64,000 nucleotides of DNA. Source: Streptomyces poonensis (GTDB lineage Bacteria; Actinomycetota; Actinomycetes; Streptomycetales; Streptomycetaceae). The first letter of the stretch is position 1. The number at the start of each line of letters is the position of its first letter. The position numbers were made by a program, and so were the translations under genes. Shown one piece after another: positions 1 through 8,559 of this stretch. The notes below the pieces were generated by a model. That model was given only the letters and a program-made list of their open reading frames with translations, had not been told where the DNA came from and did no database searches. Where the stretch lies: assembly GCF_014650915.1 (NCBI RefSeq), contig NZ_BMVW01000005.1, positions 186,001 to 250,000 on the forward strand, given 5' to 3'.

Positions 1-87
1 GGCGGGGGACGGAACGGTCGGACGTAGTGGTACGGCCTCCAGTGTCCCCCATGCCCCGGTTCGCCTCGCACACCGGTCGGGTGTCGC

Positions 88-822
88 TCACACGTCGGTG
101 AGCCGCAGCCCCGCGTGGGCCTTGTAGCGCCGGTTCACCGAGATGAGGTTGGCGACCAGGGCCTCGACCTGGTGGGCGTTGCGCAGCCGCCCGGCGAAGA
201 TGCCGCGCATGCCGGGGATGCGGCCGGCCAGCGCCTGCACGATCTCCACGTCGGCGCGGACCTCGCCGAGGACCATCACGTCGGTGTCGATCTCGTCGGT
301 CTCCGGGTCCTGGAGGAGGACGGCGGAGAGGTGGTGGAAGGCGGCCGTGACCCGGGAGTCCGGCAGCAGCGCGGCGGCCTGCTCGGCGGCGCTGCCCTCC
401 TCCGGCTTCAGCGCGTAGGCGCCCTTCTTGTCGAAGCCGAGCGGGTTGACGCAGTCGACGACGAGCTTGCCGGTCAGCTCCTCGCGCAGGGACTCCAGGG
501 TCTTCCCGTGCCCCTCCCACGGCACCGCCACGATCACGATGTCGCTGCGGCGCGCGGTCTCGGCGTTGTCGGCGCCCTCGACGCCGTGCCCGAGCTCCTC
601 GGCGGCTGCCTGCGCCCGCTCGGCGGCGCGGGAACCGATGATCACCTTCTGGCCGGCCCGGGCGAGGCGGTACGCGAGGCCCTTGCCCTGCGGTCCGGTG
701 CCGCCGAGCACGCCGACGACGAGCCCGGACACGTCGGGCAGGTCCCAGGGGTCCTTGGCGGGGGCCTTGGCGGGCGTCTGTGCGCTGCTGTCGCTGCTCT
801 CAGTGCTCTCAGTAGAGGTCAT
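88..822 (-). CDS. npdG: NADPH:F420 oxidoreductase
   Basis: Moves hydride between NADPH and coenzyme F420 in the cytosol, supplying reduced F420 to F420-dependent enzymes. The 244-residue protein has a low-complexity N-terminus (about 25 residues), then a Rossmann motif GVLGGTGPQGKGLAYRLA near residues 37-54, an SRAAERA segment typical of NADP 2'-phosphate contact, and DCVNPLGF near residue 125, all as in the Fno/NpdG family. The sialidase gene upstream on the same strand ends 14 bp inside this gene, so the two are probably translationally coupled. A deazaflavin-type oxidoreductase at 46370-46939 could be one user of the cofactor; that link is inference. Confidence 0.9.
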   Translation of the reverse strand: MTSTESTESSDSSAQTPAKAPAKDPWDLPDVSGLVVGVLGGTGPQGKGLAYRLARAGQKVIIGSRAAERAQAAAEELGHGVEGADNAETARRSDIVIVAVPWEGHGKTLESLREELTGKLVVDCVNPLGFDKKGAYALKPEEGSAAEQAAALLPDSRVTAAFHHLSAVLLQDPETDEIDTDVMVLGEVRADVEIVQALAGRIPGMRGIFAGRLRNAHQVEALVANLISVNRRYKAHAGLRLTDV

Positions 823-1945
823 GGGCCGACTCTACGTGCGCGGACCGTGGCGCCGGGTGTCCGGTTCGGGTGAGTGCCGTCACGGGGATCCGGCGGAAGG
901 TGATCGTCTCGTACGCGCTGAAGTCGCCCGTCTCGTACAGCAGGCCGACGGTGGCGTCGTCGACGCGGACGAGGTCGGAGTACGCGGCGGGCAGCCCGTC
1001 CACGGTGTGGACCGGCCGCCAGGTGGTGCCGTGGTCGGTGCTGGCGCGGATCGTCATCAGGGCCCGGGCGCCGGGGTCGGCGGGGCCGGAGTACAGCAGC
1101 AGGTCCGGGTCGCGGAGCTGGAGGACGCTGCCCTCGACGACGGGTCCGGTCAGGCCCGCCTGCGGCCGGAAGGGCTTGACCAGGCTCGCGCCGCCGTCCC
1201 GCGAGTGGGCGTCGGCGCGGGTGCCGGGGGACGGGGAGTCGTTGCGGGTGTTGAGGTAGACGCGGCCGTCGGGGAGTTCGGCCGCGGTGGTCTCGTTGAC
1301 GTTGACGTAGCCGTCGGTGTCGTCGTCGGCGTACCCGATGCGCCAGGTCTCCCCGCGGTCGTCACTGAGCAGGCAGTGGCCGCCGTTGTACCGGCCCTCG
1401 GTGCCGTCGTCCGTGCCGGTGGGCGGCAGGGAGTGGTTGGCGGGTACGACGACCCGGCCGGTGCGCAGCTGGAGGGCGTGGCCGGGCGTGGTGGCGTACC
1501 ACCGCCAGGACGACCGCTTGACGTCCGCGGTGATCTCCCTCGGGGCGGACCAGGTGGCCCCCTCGTCGTCGCTGTGCCGCACCCACACCCGGCGCCCGTC
1601 GGCGGCGCTCACCTCGCCGCGGCGGATGGCGGTCTCGGTGGCGGCGGCCGCGTTGCGGACGTGGACGAGCAGGACGCGGCCGGTGTCGAGGACGACGGGG
1701 GCCGGGTTGCCCGCGAGATCGTCGCCGTTGCGTGCGGCGACCTCGAGCGGGCCCCAGGTGCGGCCGCCGTCCGTGGACCGCTTCAGCACGATATCGATGT
1801 GGCCGTGGTCGTCGCGCGAGTCGACCCGCCCCTCGCAGAGGGCGAGCAGGGTGCCGGACCGTGTGGCGACGACGGCCGGGATACGGAAGCTCGCGTACCC
1901 CTCCTGCCCGGCACGGAAGGGAACACTGGTCTCGATCTCGGTCAT
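809..1945 (-). CDS. Exo-alpha-sialidase (BNR/Asp-box, GH33-like)
   Basis: Predicted sialidase that releases terminal sialic acids from glycans. The family hallmarks are present: an FRIP motif (SFRIPAVV) near residue 20 carrying the carboxylate-binding arginine, and four Asp boxes, STDGGRTW, SDDEGATW, SDDRGETW and STDHGTTW, spaced along a six-bladed propeller. The ATG at 1945 is chosen over one nine codons upstream because GAGGAGAG lies just before it. There is no signal peptide, unusual for a secreted sialidase; it may be intracellular or exported another way. The 3' end overlaps npdG by 14 bp. Length is about 378 residues, normal for a single-domain member. Confidence 0.85.
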   Translation of the reverse strand: MTEIETSVPFRAGQEGYASFRIPAVVATRSGTLLALCEGRVDSRDDHGHIDIVLKRSTDGGRTWGPLEVAARNGDDLAGNPAPVVLDTGRVLLVHVRNAAAATETAIRRGEVSAADGRRVWVRHSDDEGATWSAPREITADVKRSSWRWYATTPGHALQLRTGRVVVPANHSLPPTGTDDGTEGRYNGGHCLLSDDRGETWRIGYADDDTDGYVNVNETTAAELPDGRVYLNTRNDSPSPGTRADAHSRDGGASLVKPFRPQAGLTGPVVEGSVLQLRDPDLLLYSGPADPGARALMTIRASTDHGTTWRPVHTVDGLPAAYSDLVRVDDATVGLLYETGDFSAYETITFRRIPVTALTRTGHPAPRSAHVESAHDLY

Positions 1946-2047
1946 GCGGCTCTCCTCGGCGTGCGGGAACACGGTCGAGGGGCCCCTCTGCCCCGGCCGG
2001 GCGAATTCGCGGTGAACTCCGGGTCACGAGTGTCCGGTTGAGGCAGT

Positions 2048-2659
2048 ATGCGCCGCATGGATGCCGTACGGGTCGCCCTGTTGCGCGACGTGCTCTCCGG
2101 GACCGAGTGGCCGGCGGCCACCCGGCGGTTCGCGGGGGCGCTCCGCGGGTCCGTCGCGTCGTACGGCGGCGGGCTGCTGCTGGTGGGCACGGCCGAGTAC
2201 GAGCCGTGGCACCTGGCCGCGCACCTCGTCGACGAGGCGGCCTGGTCCGGCACCCCGGAACTCGCCCCGACGCTCGTACGGCACAGGGCGCTGCCCTCCG
2301 ATCCGCCGCACCTCGCGGTGGGACTGGACCGCGTGGCGGCCGCCCGGCGGGGCGAGACGCTGCTCGTGGTGTCCCCGGCTGCACCGGGCGAGGCGCTGCT
2401 GGAGCGGGTGCACGACGCCCGGCGGGCCGGCGCGACGGTGCTCGCGCTCGGCAGCGGCGACCGGGACCTGGGCACGGCGGCGCACGAGTCGCTGACGGTG
2501 CCGCCGGACGCCGGACCGGACCTGGACACGGTGCAGCACCTGGTGAGCGCGGCGGCGGGCGAGAACTCCCTGCCCGCGCCACGGGGCCGGCGCCGGCTGC
2601 GGGACCGGCTGTCCCGGCTGGCGGACCAGCTGACGTCCCCGCCGCCCACACGCTGGTAG
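2048..2659 (+). CDS. Conserved hypothetical protein, SIS-like
   Basis: Function not established. The central part (roughly residues 85-160) has alternating beta/alpha character: GETLLVVSPA, then ARRAGATVLALGSGDRDLG, then ESLTVP. This resembles the phosphosugar-binding SIS fold of GmhA-type isomerases, but the similarity is weak and by eye. No membrane segment or signal peptide; the C-terminus is arginine-rich. GAGG lies four bases before the ATG at 2048; a second ATG at 2057 is a possible start. It converges on the small gene at 2678-2902 with an 18-bp gap. Confidence 0.7.
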   Translation: MRRMDAVRVALLRDVLSGTEWPAATRRFAGALRGSVASYGGGLLLVGTAEYEPWHLAAHLVDEAAWSGTPELAPTLVRHRALPSDPPHLAVGLDRVAAARRGETLLVVSPAAPGEALLERVHDARRAGATVLALGSGDRDLGTAAHESLTVPPDAGPDLDTVQHLVSAAAGENSLPAPRGRRRLRDRLSRLADQLTSPPPTRW

Positions 2660-2677
2660 CGCGCCCGGGAGCGACGC

Positions 2678-2902
2678 TCAGTCGCCCTCCTGCCGCCGGC
2701 GGTCGTGCCAGCGCGGGTCCGTCTCCCACTCGTCGTTGCGCTCACGCGCGATGTCGATCGCGTGGGCGGCCTCCTCCGGGGACGTGTACGGGCCCATACG
2801 GTCCTTGCCCGGGCACTCGGGGCCCTCCTCGACCTTCCCGTGCTCCAGGCAGTAGTACCACTCGCCCGGCTTGCCGGCCTTGCGCTTCCTGAACAGGGCC
2901 AT
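2678..2902 (-). CDS. Small conserved protein (SPOR-like annotation)
   Basis: A 74-residue basic/acidic protein starting MALFRKRK with a perfect GGAAGGAG ribosome site nine bases upstream. It has GEWYYCLEHGKVEEGPECPGKDRMGPY, split here only by description: an EWYYC segment, a CPGKDR segment with two cysteines, then an EEAAHAIDIARERN helix. Proteins of this look beside actinobacterial map genes are often annotated as SPOR-domain proteins; I cannot confirm that domain. It is divergent from map (76 bp apart), so the two may share a promoter region. Real gene with good confidence, role unknown. Confidence 0.75.
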   Translation of the reverse strand: MALFRKRKAGKPGEWYYCLEHGKVEEGPECPGKDRMGPYTSPEEAAHAIDIARERNDEWETDPRWHDRRRQEGD

Positions 2903-2977
2903 GCCCACCGCTCCTTCCGCCAGTCGCTCCAGTCGCCAGGAACATGGTCCCCCACACCCGCTGGTTAAACTCGCTAC

Positions 2978-3835
2978 ATGTCTGGCCAGTCGCTGCTCGC
3001 ACCGGGGAAGCTCTCCCCCACCCGTACCGTTCCGGGACACATCCGCAGGCCCGAGTACGTGGGCAAGCCCGCTCCCACGCCGTACACCGGACCGGAGGTG
3101 CAGACCCCGGAGACGATCGAGGCGATGCGGATCGCCGGGCGGATCGCCGCGCAGGCGATGGCCGAGGCCGCCAAGCTGATCGCCCCGGGTGTGACCACGG
3201 ACGAACTCGACCGGGTCGCGCACGAGTACATGTGCGACCACGGCGCCTACCCGTCGACGCTCGGCTACCGCAACTTCCCCAAGTCGCTGTGCACGTCGGT
3301 CAACGAGGTCATCTGCCACGGCATCCCCGACTCCACGGTGCTGCGCGACGGCGACATCATCAACCTCGACGTGACGGCGTACATCGGCGGCGTGCACGGC
3401 GACAACAACGCCACCTATCTCGTCGGGGACGTCGACGAGGAGTCGCGGCTGCTGGTCGAGCGCACCCGCGAGTCCCTGAACCGCGCCATCAAGGCGGTCA
3501 GGCCGGGCCGGCAGATCAACATCATCGGTCGCGTCATCGAGTCGTACGCCAAGCGCTTCGGGTACGGGGTCGTGCGGGACTTCACGGGGCACGGCATCAA
3601 CTCGTCGTTCCACTCGGGCCTGATCATCCCGCACTACGACAGCCCGCACGCCACGACCGTGATCAAGCCCGGGATGACCTTCACCATCGAGCCGATGCTC
3701 ACGCTGGGCACGCACGAGTACGACATGTGGGACGACGGCTGGACGGTCGTGACCAAGGACCGCAAGCGGACGGCCCAGTTCGAGCACACGCTGGTCGTGA
3801 CGGACACGGGGGCGGAGATCCTCACACTGCCGTAG
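2978..3835 (+). CDS. map: Type I methionine aminopeptidase
   Basis: Removes the initiator methionine from nascent proteins. The 285-residue protein has a 40-residue N-terminal extension with a PxP-rich motif (RPEYVGKPAPTPYTG) typical of actinobacterial MetAP1c, then the pita-bread catalytic domain. Metal ligands can be placed: Asp in NLDVTAYIGGVHGDNN (two aspartates), His in GHGINSSFH, Glu in FTIEPML, and Glu in AQFEHTLVV. The stop is followed 31 bp later by a clear intrinsic terminator, so the gene is probably a single transcription unit. Confidence 0.96.
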   Translation: MSGQSLLAPGKLSPTRTVPGHIRRPEYVGKPAPTPYTGPEVQTPETIEAMRIAGRIAAQAMAEAAKLIAPGVTTDELDRVAHEYMCDHGAYPSTLGYRNFPKSLCTSVNEVICHGIPDSTVLRDGDIINLDVTAYIGGVHGDNNATYLVGDVDEESRLLVERTRESLNRAIKAVRPGRQINIIGRVIESYAKRFGYGVVRDFTGHGINSSFHSGLIIPHYDSPHATTVIKPGMTFTIEPMLTLGTHEYDMWDDGWTVVTKDRKRTAQFEHTLVVTDTGAEILTLP

Positions 3836-3866
3836 CCGCCGACCGTCCGCGCCATTACCGGATCCG

Positions 3867-3896
3867 AGCCCGCTCTGTCAAGAGAGCGGGCTTTTT
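3867..3896 (+). terminator. Rho-independent terminator after map
   Basis: Perfect 10-bp stem AGCCCGCTCT / AGAGCGGGCT with a six-base loop, followed directly by a T tract. It isolates map from the iron-regulated gene downstream. Confidence 0.9.
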
Positions 3897-3960
3897 CCGT
3901 GCGCGAAGGACCGATTCCGGGTAGCGTCTTTTACCGACAGAGCGTCGGGAAGGCGTTGAC

Positions 3961-3979
3961 TTAGGTAAGCCTAACCATA
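3961..3979 (+). promoter_or_regulatory. Iron box (IdeR/DmdR-type operator)
   Basis: TTAGGTAAGCCTAACCATA matches the actinobacterial iron-box consensus TTAGGTTAGGCTAACCTAA with the core TTAGG...CCTAA dyad intact. It lies 45 bp upstream of the heme oxygenase start, in the position of a promoter/leader operator, and predicts repression of that gene when iron is sufficient. Confidence 0.9.
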
Positions 3980-4024
3980 GAAGATGCCAGTGGCTCTCGT
4001 CGCTCTTCCGGCTTGGAGGTCTGC

Positions 4025-4690
4025 ATGCACCTGGACACGCCCGTCACGACGTTCTCGACTCTCATCCGCACCGCGTCCCACGAACAGCACACGGAGGCGG
4101 AGACCACGACGTTCATGGGCGATCTGCTCGGCGGCAGACTGGGCGTGGAGGCGTACGCCCGTTACACGGAGCAGCTGTGGTTCGTGTACGCGGCGCTGGA
4201 GAGCGGGGCGCGCGGTCTGGAGAACGACCCGGTCGCGGGGCCGTTCATCCGGCCCGAACTGATGCGCCTCGCCGCGCTGGAGCGGGACCTGGAGCATCTG
4301 CGGGGGCCCGGGTGGCGGTCGACACCGGCCGCGCTGCCGGCGACGCGGGCGTACGCGGACCGGGTCGCCGAGTGCGCACGCACCTGGCCGGGCGGGTACG
4401 TCGCCCACCACTACACCCGTTACCTCGGCGATCTCTCCGGCGGCCAGATCATCCGCGACAAGGCGGAGCGGACGTGGGGCTTCGCCAGGAAGGGCGACGG
4501 CGTGCGCTTCTACGTGTTCGAGGGCATCGCCAACCCGGCCGCGTTCAAGCGCACCTACCGCGAGCTCCTCGACCGGGTGCCCGCGGACGACCTGGAGAAG
4601 CAGCGGATCGTGGCGGAGTGCAAGCAGGCGTTCGCGCTGAACACCGCCGTGTTCCGGGCGCTGGGCGAGGAGTTCCCGCTGAGCGCGTGA
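4025..4690 (+). CDS. hmuO: Biliverdin-producing heme oxygenase
   Basis: Opens heme to biliverdin, CO and ferrous iron, letting the cell use heme iron. The 221-residue all-helical protein has the probable proximal heme-ligand histidine in ASHEQHTEAE near residue 20 and the distal-helix signature YLGDLSGGQ near residue 135, which is diagnostic of the family. The ATG at 4025 follows GGAGGT with four bases spacing and is preferred to a TTG four codons upstream. An iron box sits just upstream, and heme-type ABC transporter genes follow 756 bp downstream, giving a heme uptake and degradation neighbourhood. Confidence 0.95.
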   Translation: MHLDTPVTTFSTLIRTASHEQHTEAETTTFMGDLLGGRLGVEAYARYTEQLWFVYAALESGARGLENDPVAGPFIRPELMRLAALERDLEHLRGPGWRSTPAALPATRAYADRVAECARTWPGGYVAHHYTRYLGDLSGGQIIRDKAERTWGFARKGDGVRFYVFEGIANPAAFKRTYRELLDRVPADDLEKQRIVAECKQAFALNTAVFRALGEEFPLSA

Positions 4691-4708
4691 GCCTCCCGGC
4701 GGTCACGC

Positions 4709-5413
4709 TCAGCGTTCGAGGACGACCCGTCCGCCCACCTCCACCCAGCCCCCCGGCTGCGGTGCGGTGAGGATCTGGGAGCCCGCGCCCTGCCGGATGT
4801 TCAGGGCGCGGCCCAGCCGGGCGGTGAGCAGCAGGGCCGCCGCGCCCGTCGCCTCGTCCTCGTCGATCCCCCCGGTGCAAGCACCGGCTCCACCGGAGCG
4901 GCTGTCGCCGCGCTCATCGATGCGGCCGGGGAACGCCCGGGCGCGGACCCGGCCCGCCGCCTCGTCCTCCCAGGCCCACGCGTAGATCCACTCGCCGGGC
5001 GGGGGCACCGGCAGCGCGTCCACCTCGGCCGCCGAGCCGTACCGGCGCAGGGTGCGCGGCGGCGCCCACTCCGGGCGGGCCTCGATCCAGCTGAACTCGC
5101 CGTCCTGCCGGGCGCCGACGACGCCTGCGGGCGTGACCAGTTCCGGGACGTCGAGCAGCCAGGCCGTGCCCACACAGGGGTGCCCGGCGAACGGCAGCCG
5201 GAGCGTCGGGGTGTAGATGTCGACGACCCCGCGCTCGGGGTCGTCCACGAACACGGTCTCGCTGAAGCCCAGTTTGGCGGCGAACTCCTGCCGGTCGGCG
5301 GGGTCCGGCAGCACCGAGCCCTCGCGGACGACACCGAGTTCGTTGCCGTGTCCGCCGCGGGGACCGCAGAACACCCGCAGCACGTCGTAACCAGTCACCC
5401 GCGCATTCAACAC
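4709..5413 (-). CDS. PhzF-family isomerase/epimerase-like protein
   Basis: Member of the PhzF / diaminopimelate-epimerase fold. Visible motifs are GNELGVV near residue 25, FAGHPCVGTAWLL near residue 65 and DEDEATGAAALLL near the C-terminus, which shape the active site of PhzF-like proteins. At about 234 residues it is shorter than the usual 260-300. The reading frame continues further upstream, but that would overlap the divergent permease gene; GTG codons at 5413 and 5416 after AGGTGG are the best starts. Substrate unknown: no phenazine genes are near, and most Streptomyces PhzF homologues are uncharacterised. It lies head-to-head with hmuU, only 32 bp apart. Confidence 0.8.
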   Translation of the reverse strand: MLNARVTGYDVLRVFCGPRGGHGNELGVVREGSVLPDPADRQEFAAKLGFSETVFVDDPERGVVDIYTPTLRLPFAGHPCVGTAWLLDVPELVTPAGVVGARQDGEFSWIEARPEWAPPRTLRRYGSAAEVDALPVPPPGEWIYAWAWEDEAAGRVRARAFPGRIDERGDSRSGGAGACTGGIDEDEATGAAALLLTARLGRALNIRQGAGSQILTAPQPGGWVEVGGRVVLER

Positions 5414-5445
5414 CACACCCGCGACACCACCTGTCAGGAAGCCGA

Positions 5446-6573
5446 ATGACCGTACTGGACAAGCCGGCCGACCCCGTCGGGCCGGACGGACCGGCGGAGG
5501 ACGCGCACACCGCGGAGCACGCGGAGCGCGCGAAACCCGGGGCACGGCGTGCCACGCCCCTCCTCCTCACCGCCGGTCTCGTCGCCGCGCTCCTCGTGCT
5601 CGTGCCCGTGGCCGCCGGGCTCGGGGCCTACCCGATCCCCACGGGGGACGTCCTGTCCTCCGTGACCCACCGGCTGGGCCTCGGCGGGGCGGCGCTGGAC
5701 CGCGTGGCGGAGTCGGTGCTGTGGAACGTACGGTTCCCGCGCATCGTGCTCGCCCTCCTCGTCGGCGCCTCACTGGGCTGCGCGGGCGCGCTGATGCAGG
5801 GCGTGTTCGCCAACCCGCTGGCCGAGCCGGGCGTCATCGGCGTCTCCTCCGGTGCGGCGGTCGGTGCGGTCGCGTCCATCTCGCTGGGGCTCACCTTCCT
5901 CGGCAACTGGACCGTCTCCGTGCTCGCGTTCCTCGCCGGGCTCGCCACCGTGCTGCTGGTGTACGCGATGTCGCGGTCCGGGGGCCGTACGGAGGTCGTG
6001 ACGCTCATCCTCACCGGCATCGCCGTGAACGCCTTCGCGGGCGCCCTGATCGGCCTGTTCATCTTCTTCGCGGACACCGCGGCGGTGAACCAGATCACCT
6101 TCTGGCAGCTCGGCTCGCTCGCCCAGTCCACCTGGCCGAAGGTGCTGGCGGTCCTGCCGTGCGCGGCCGTCGGACTCGCCGTCGCCCCGCTGTACGCCCG
6201 CAAGCTGGACCTGCTCTCCCTCGGCGAGCGGCCCGCCCGGCACCTCGGTGTGGACGTGGAGCGGCTGCGGCTGGTGCTGGTCCTCGTGATCGCGCTGCTG
6301 ACCGCGGCCGCCGTCAGCGTCTCCGGGATCATCGGCTTCGTCGGGCTGGTCGTGCCGCATCTGCTGCGCATGGCGGCCGGGCCCGGGCACCGGTTCCTGA
6401 TCCCGGGCAGCGCGCTCGGCGGGGCCGTCGTGCTGCTCGCGGCCGACCTCGCCACCCGTACCCTCGCCGAGCCGGCCGAACTGCCGCTCGGCGTACTGAC
6501 CGCGCTCATCGGCAGCCCCTTCTTCTTCTGGCTGCTGCGCAGGACCCGCCGCAAGCAGGGAGGCTGGGCATGA
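5446..6573 (+). CDS. hmuU: FecCD-family ABC transporter permease (probable heme uptake)
   Basis: Membrane permease of an iron-siderophore/heme importer. The 375-residue sequence has a 35-residue cytosolic leader and then about nine or ten hydrophobic helices. FecCD hallmarks include GASLGCAGALMQGVFANPLAEPGVIGVSSGA around residues 105-135 (given as adjacent GASLGC, NPLAEP and GVSSGA motifs) and VSGIIGFVGLVVPHLLR near residue 285. The start has AGGAAG upstream. Its stop overlaps the start of the ATPase gene (ATGA). The heme assignment rests on the nearby heme oxygenase; a siderophore substrate is the alternative. No substrate-binding protein gene is present here. Confidence 0.85.
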   Translation: MTVLDKPADPVGPDGPAEDAHTAEHAERAKPGARRATPLLLTAGLVAALLVLVPVAAGLGAYPIPTGDVLSSVTHRLGLGGAALDRVAESVLWNVRFPRIVLALLVGASLGCAGALMQGVFANPLAEPGVIGVSSGAAVGAVASISLGLTFLGNWTVSVLAFLAGLATVLLVYAMSRSGGRTEVVTLILTGIAVNAFAGALIGLFIFFADTAAVNQITFWQLGSLAQSTWPKVLAVLPCAAVGLAVAPLYARKLDLLSLGERPARHLGVDVERLRLVLVLVIALLTAAAVSVSGIIGFVGLVVPHLLRMAAGPGHRFLIPGSALGGAVVLLAADLATRTLAEPAELPLGVLTALIGSPFFFWLLRRTRRKQGGWA

Positions 6574-7403
6574 AGTCACTGCGTCTGCGGGGGCGTACCG
6601 CCACCCCGCCCCCGGCCGCCGCGCCCGGCGAGGTGCTCGCCGAGGCCGAGGGCCTGCACGTCCGCCTCGGCTCCCGCGAGGTGCTGCGCGGTGTCGACGT
6701 CGTCGCGCGCGCGGGCGAGGTCCTGGCGCTCGTCGGGCCCAACGGCGCGGGCAAGTCGACCCTGCTGAGCGCCCTGGCCGCGGATCTGCCGGCCACCGCC
6801 GGGACCGTACGCGTCCACGGCCGCCCGGCCGACGGCTGGTCCGCGCCCGACCTCGCCCTGCGCCGCGCCGTACTGCCCCAGTCGGCGTCCCTGGCGTTCC
6901 CGTTCACGGTCGAGGAGGTCGTACGGATGGGCCGGGCGCCCTGGGCGCACCGGCCGGGCGCCGGCGACGAGGACGACCGGGCCGTGGCCGAGGCCATGGC
7001 CGCCACCGAGGTCACGGCGTTCGGGGCCCGCCCCTTCTCCGCGCTCAGCGGCGGTGAGCGCGCCCGGGTGGCGCTGGCCCGGGTGCTGGCCCAGCGGGCG
7101 CCGCTGCTGCTGCTCGACGAGCCGACCGCCGCCCTGGACCTGCGCCACCAGGAGCTGGTGCTGCGGGTGTGCCGGGAACGGGCGCGTGCCGGGGACGCGG
7201 TGGTCGTGGTGCTGCACGACCTGGGGCTCGCCGCGGCGTACGCGCACCGGGTGGCGGTCCTGCACGCGGGCCGGATCGCGGCCGAGGGCCCGCCGGAGGG
7301 GGTGTTCACGGACGGGCTGCTGTCCGAGGTGTACCGCCAGCCCGTGGAGGTGTTCCCGCACCCCCGGACCGGGGAGGTCCTCATCACCCCGAGACGCGAC
7401 TGA
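6570..7403 (+). CDS. hmuV: ABC transporter ATP-binding protein (probable heme uptake)
   Basis: ATPase partner of the upstream permease. The 277-residue protein carries Walker A GPNGAGKST near residue 55, Q-loop LPQSASL near 101, signature LSGGERARVA near 157, Walker B LLLLDEPTAA near 179, and H-loop VVLHDLGLAA near 214, all intact. A proline/alanine-rich 25-residue N-terminus precedes the domain. The ATG overlaps the permease stop, giving 1:1 translational coupling. HmuV-like (EC-type importer) assignment over other FecE-like ATPases depends on context. Confidence 0.87.
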   Translation: MKSLRLRGRTATPPPAAAPGEVLAEAEGLHVRLGSREVLRGVDVVARAGEVLALVGPNGAGKSTLLSALAADLPATAGTVRVHGRPADGWSAPDLALRRAVLPQSASLAFPFTVEEVVRMGRAPWAHRPGAGDEDDRAVAEAMAATEVTAFGARPFSALSGGERARVALARVLAQRAPLLLLDEPTAALDLRHQELVLRVCRERARAGDAVVVVLHDLGLAAAYAHRVAVLHAGRIAAEGPPEGVFTDGLLSEVYRQPVEVFPHPRTGEVLITPRRD

Positions 7404-7507
7404 GGTCACCGAGGTCACGGTGTGGCCGCTTCACCCGGTCCCGGCACTCGCGCCTCTCCTTCCCCCGGTAGGGTTCGCCTCCGGGAAGGGGAAGGTGAAG
7501 GAGCCTG

Positions 7508-8527
7508 ATGAGCAGGGATCGCGGGGTTCTCAGCGGGCGGTTCGGACGTTTCGCCCTGGTGACCGCATCGGTGACCGTTCTGTCGTTGACGGCGAGCGGC
7601 TGTGTGGTCGTGCACGGCGAGCGGGAGATCGTTCCTGCGGCGACGCAGGCCGAGGCCGCCCGTGCGCTGAAGGACTTCACCACCGCGTACAACAAGGCCG
7701 ACAAGGCGTTCGACCAGTCCCTGGACGCCGAGCGGGTGGCCGGCGCGCTCGCCGCCATCGACAGCGCCAAGCTGAAGGCGGGCAGCAAGGTCAGCCCGGA
7801 CGGCAACGCGTCCCACGCGCCGCTGGAGCTGACCGACGCCGAGTTCACCATCCCGGAGAAGGCGGGCTGGCCGCGCTGGTTCGTCGCCGACGCGGACTCC
7901 AACAAGGGCGCGGAGGACGCCCGCTGGCTGCTGGTGTTCACGCGGGCGAGCGCCGACGACGTGTGGGCGGTGTCGTATCTGACGATCCTGAGCACCGACG
8001 ACATACCGGAGTTCGAGAAGGACGAGGACGGGAACGCGCAGCCGGTCACCGCCGACGACGCGGCGCTCGCGGTGGCCCCGGGCAAGCTCGGGAAGGCGTA
8101 CGTCGAGTACATGGACTCCGCCGACGACGGCGACTCCGCGGGCGGGGCCTTCGCACCCGGGAGGTACACCTCCGAGTGGCGGACGGAACGGAGAAAGAAC
8201 GAGAGCAAACCGGGGCTCGCCCGGCAGTACATCGACGAGCCGCTCACGGGCGGCGCGTACGCCCCGGTGGGGCTGCGGACGAAGGACGGCGGGGCGCTGG
8301 TCTTCTTCGCCACGCGCCACTACGAGAAGCAGACCGCCCACCAGGGGGTCGACATCCCCGTCTCGAACGCGAACGTACAGGCGCTGCTGACCGGCGACGT
8401 GAAGTCCTCGCTGACGCTGGAGCGCGTCTCCAACCAGGCGGTGCTCGACCCGGCACGGACGGCGTCGGACCAGCAGGTGCGGTTCCTGAGCCGCGTGGAC
8501 GGGCTCGTCGCCGCGAAGGGCGAGTAG
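7508..8527 (+). CDS. Secreted lipoprotein of unknown function
   Basis: A 339-residue predicted lipoprotein. A basic N-terminus is followed by a hydrophobic stretch and a lipobox LTASGC with the modified cysteine near residue 33, so it should be anchored on the outer face of the membrane. The mature part is acidic and rich in alanine, with no enzyme motif I recognise. GGAAGG and AAGGAG precede the ATG. The gene ends 18 bp from the convergent prim-pol gene, with a hairpin over the junction. Confidence 0.8.
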   Translation: MSRDRGVLSGRFGRFALVTASVTVLSLTASGCVVVHGEREIVPAATQAEAARALKDFTTAYNKADKAFDQSLDAERVAGALAAIDSAKLKAGSKVSPDGNASHAPLELTDAEFTIPEKAGWPRWFVADADSNKGAEDARWLLVFTRASADDVWAVSYLTILSTDDIPEFEKDEDGNAQPVTADDAALAVAPGKLGKAYVEYMDSADDGDSAGGAFAPGRYTSEWRTERRKNESKPGLARQYIDEPLTGGAYAPVGLRTKDGGALVFFATRHYEKQTAHQGVDIPVSNANVQALLTGDVKSSLTLERVSNQAVLDPARTASDQQVRFLSRVDGLVAAKGE

Positions 8528-8532
8528 GCAGG

Positions 8533-8559
8533 CGCTGCGGGTTCCTCAGCCCCGCAGCG
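8533..8559. terminator. Hairpin between convergent genes
   Basis: Perfect 9-bp inverted repeat CGCTGCGGG / CCCGCAGCG with a 9-base loop, spanning the junction of the lipoprotein gene and the prim-pol gene. It probably works as a bidirectional terminator, though no T tract is present. Confidence 0.6.

Noticed and set aside
115..2041. Long plus-strand open frames across npdG and the sialidase gene
   Set aside because: Arginine/glycine-rich shadows of real minus-strand genes with no ribosome sites, as expected at high GC.
5414..5545. Longer PhzF-family protein
   Set aside because: The extra N-terminal 44 residues are Arg/Pro-rich and overlap the start of the permease gene; the family fold starts at LNARVTGYDVLRVF.
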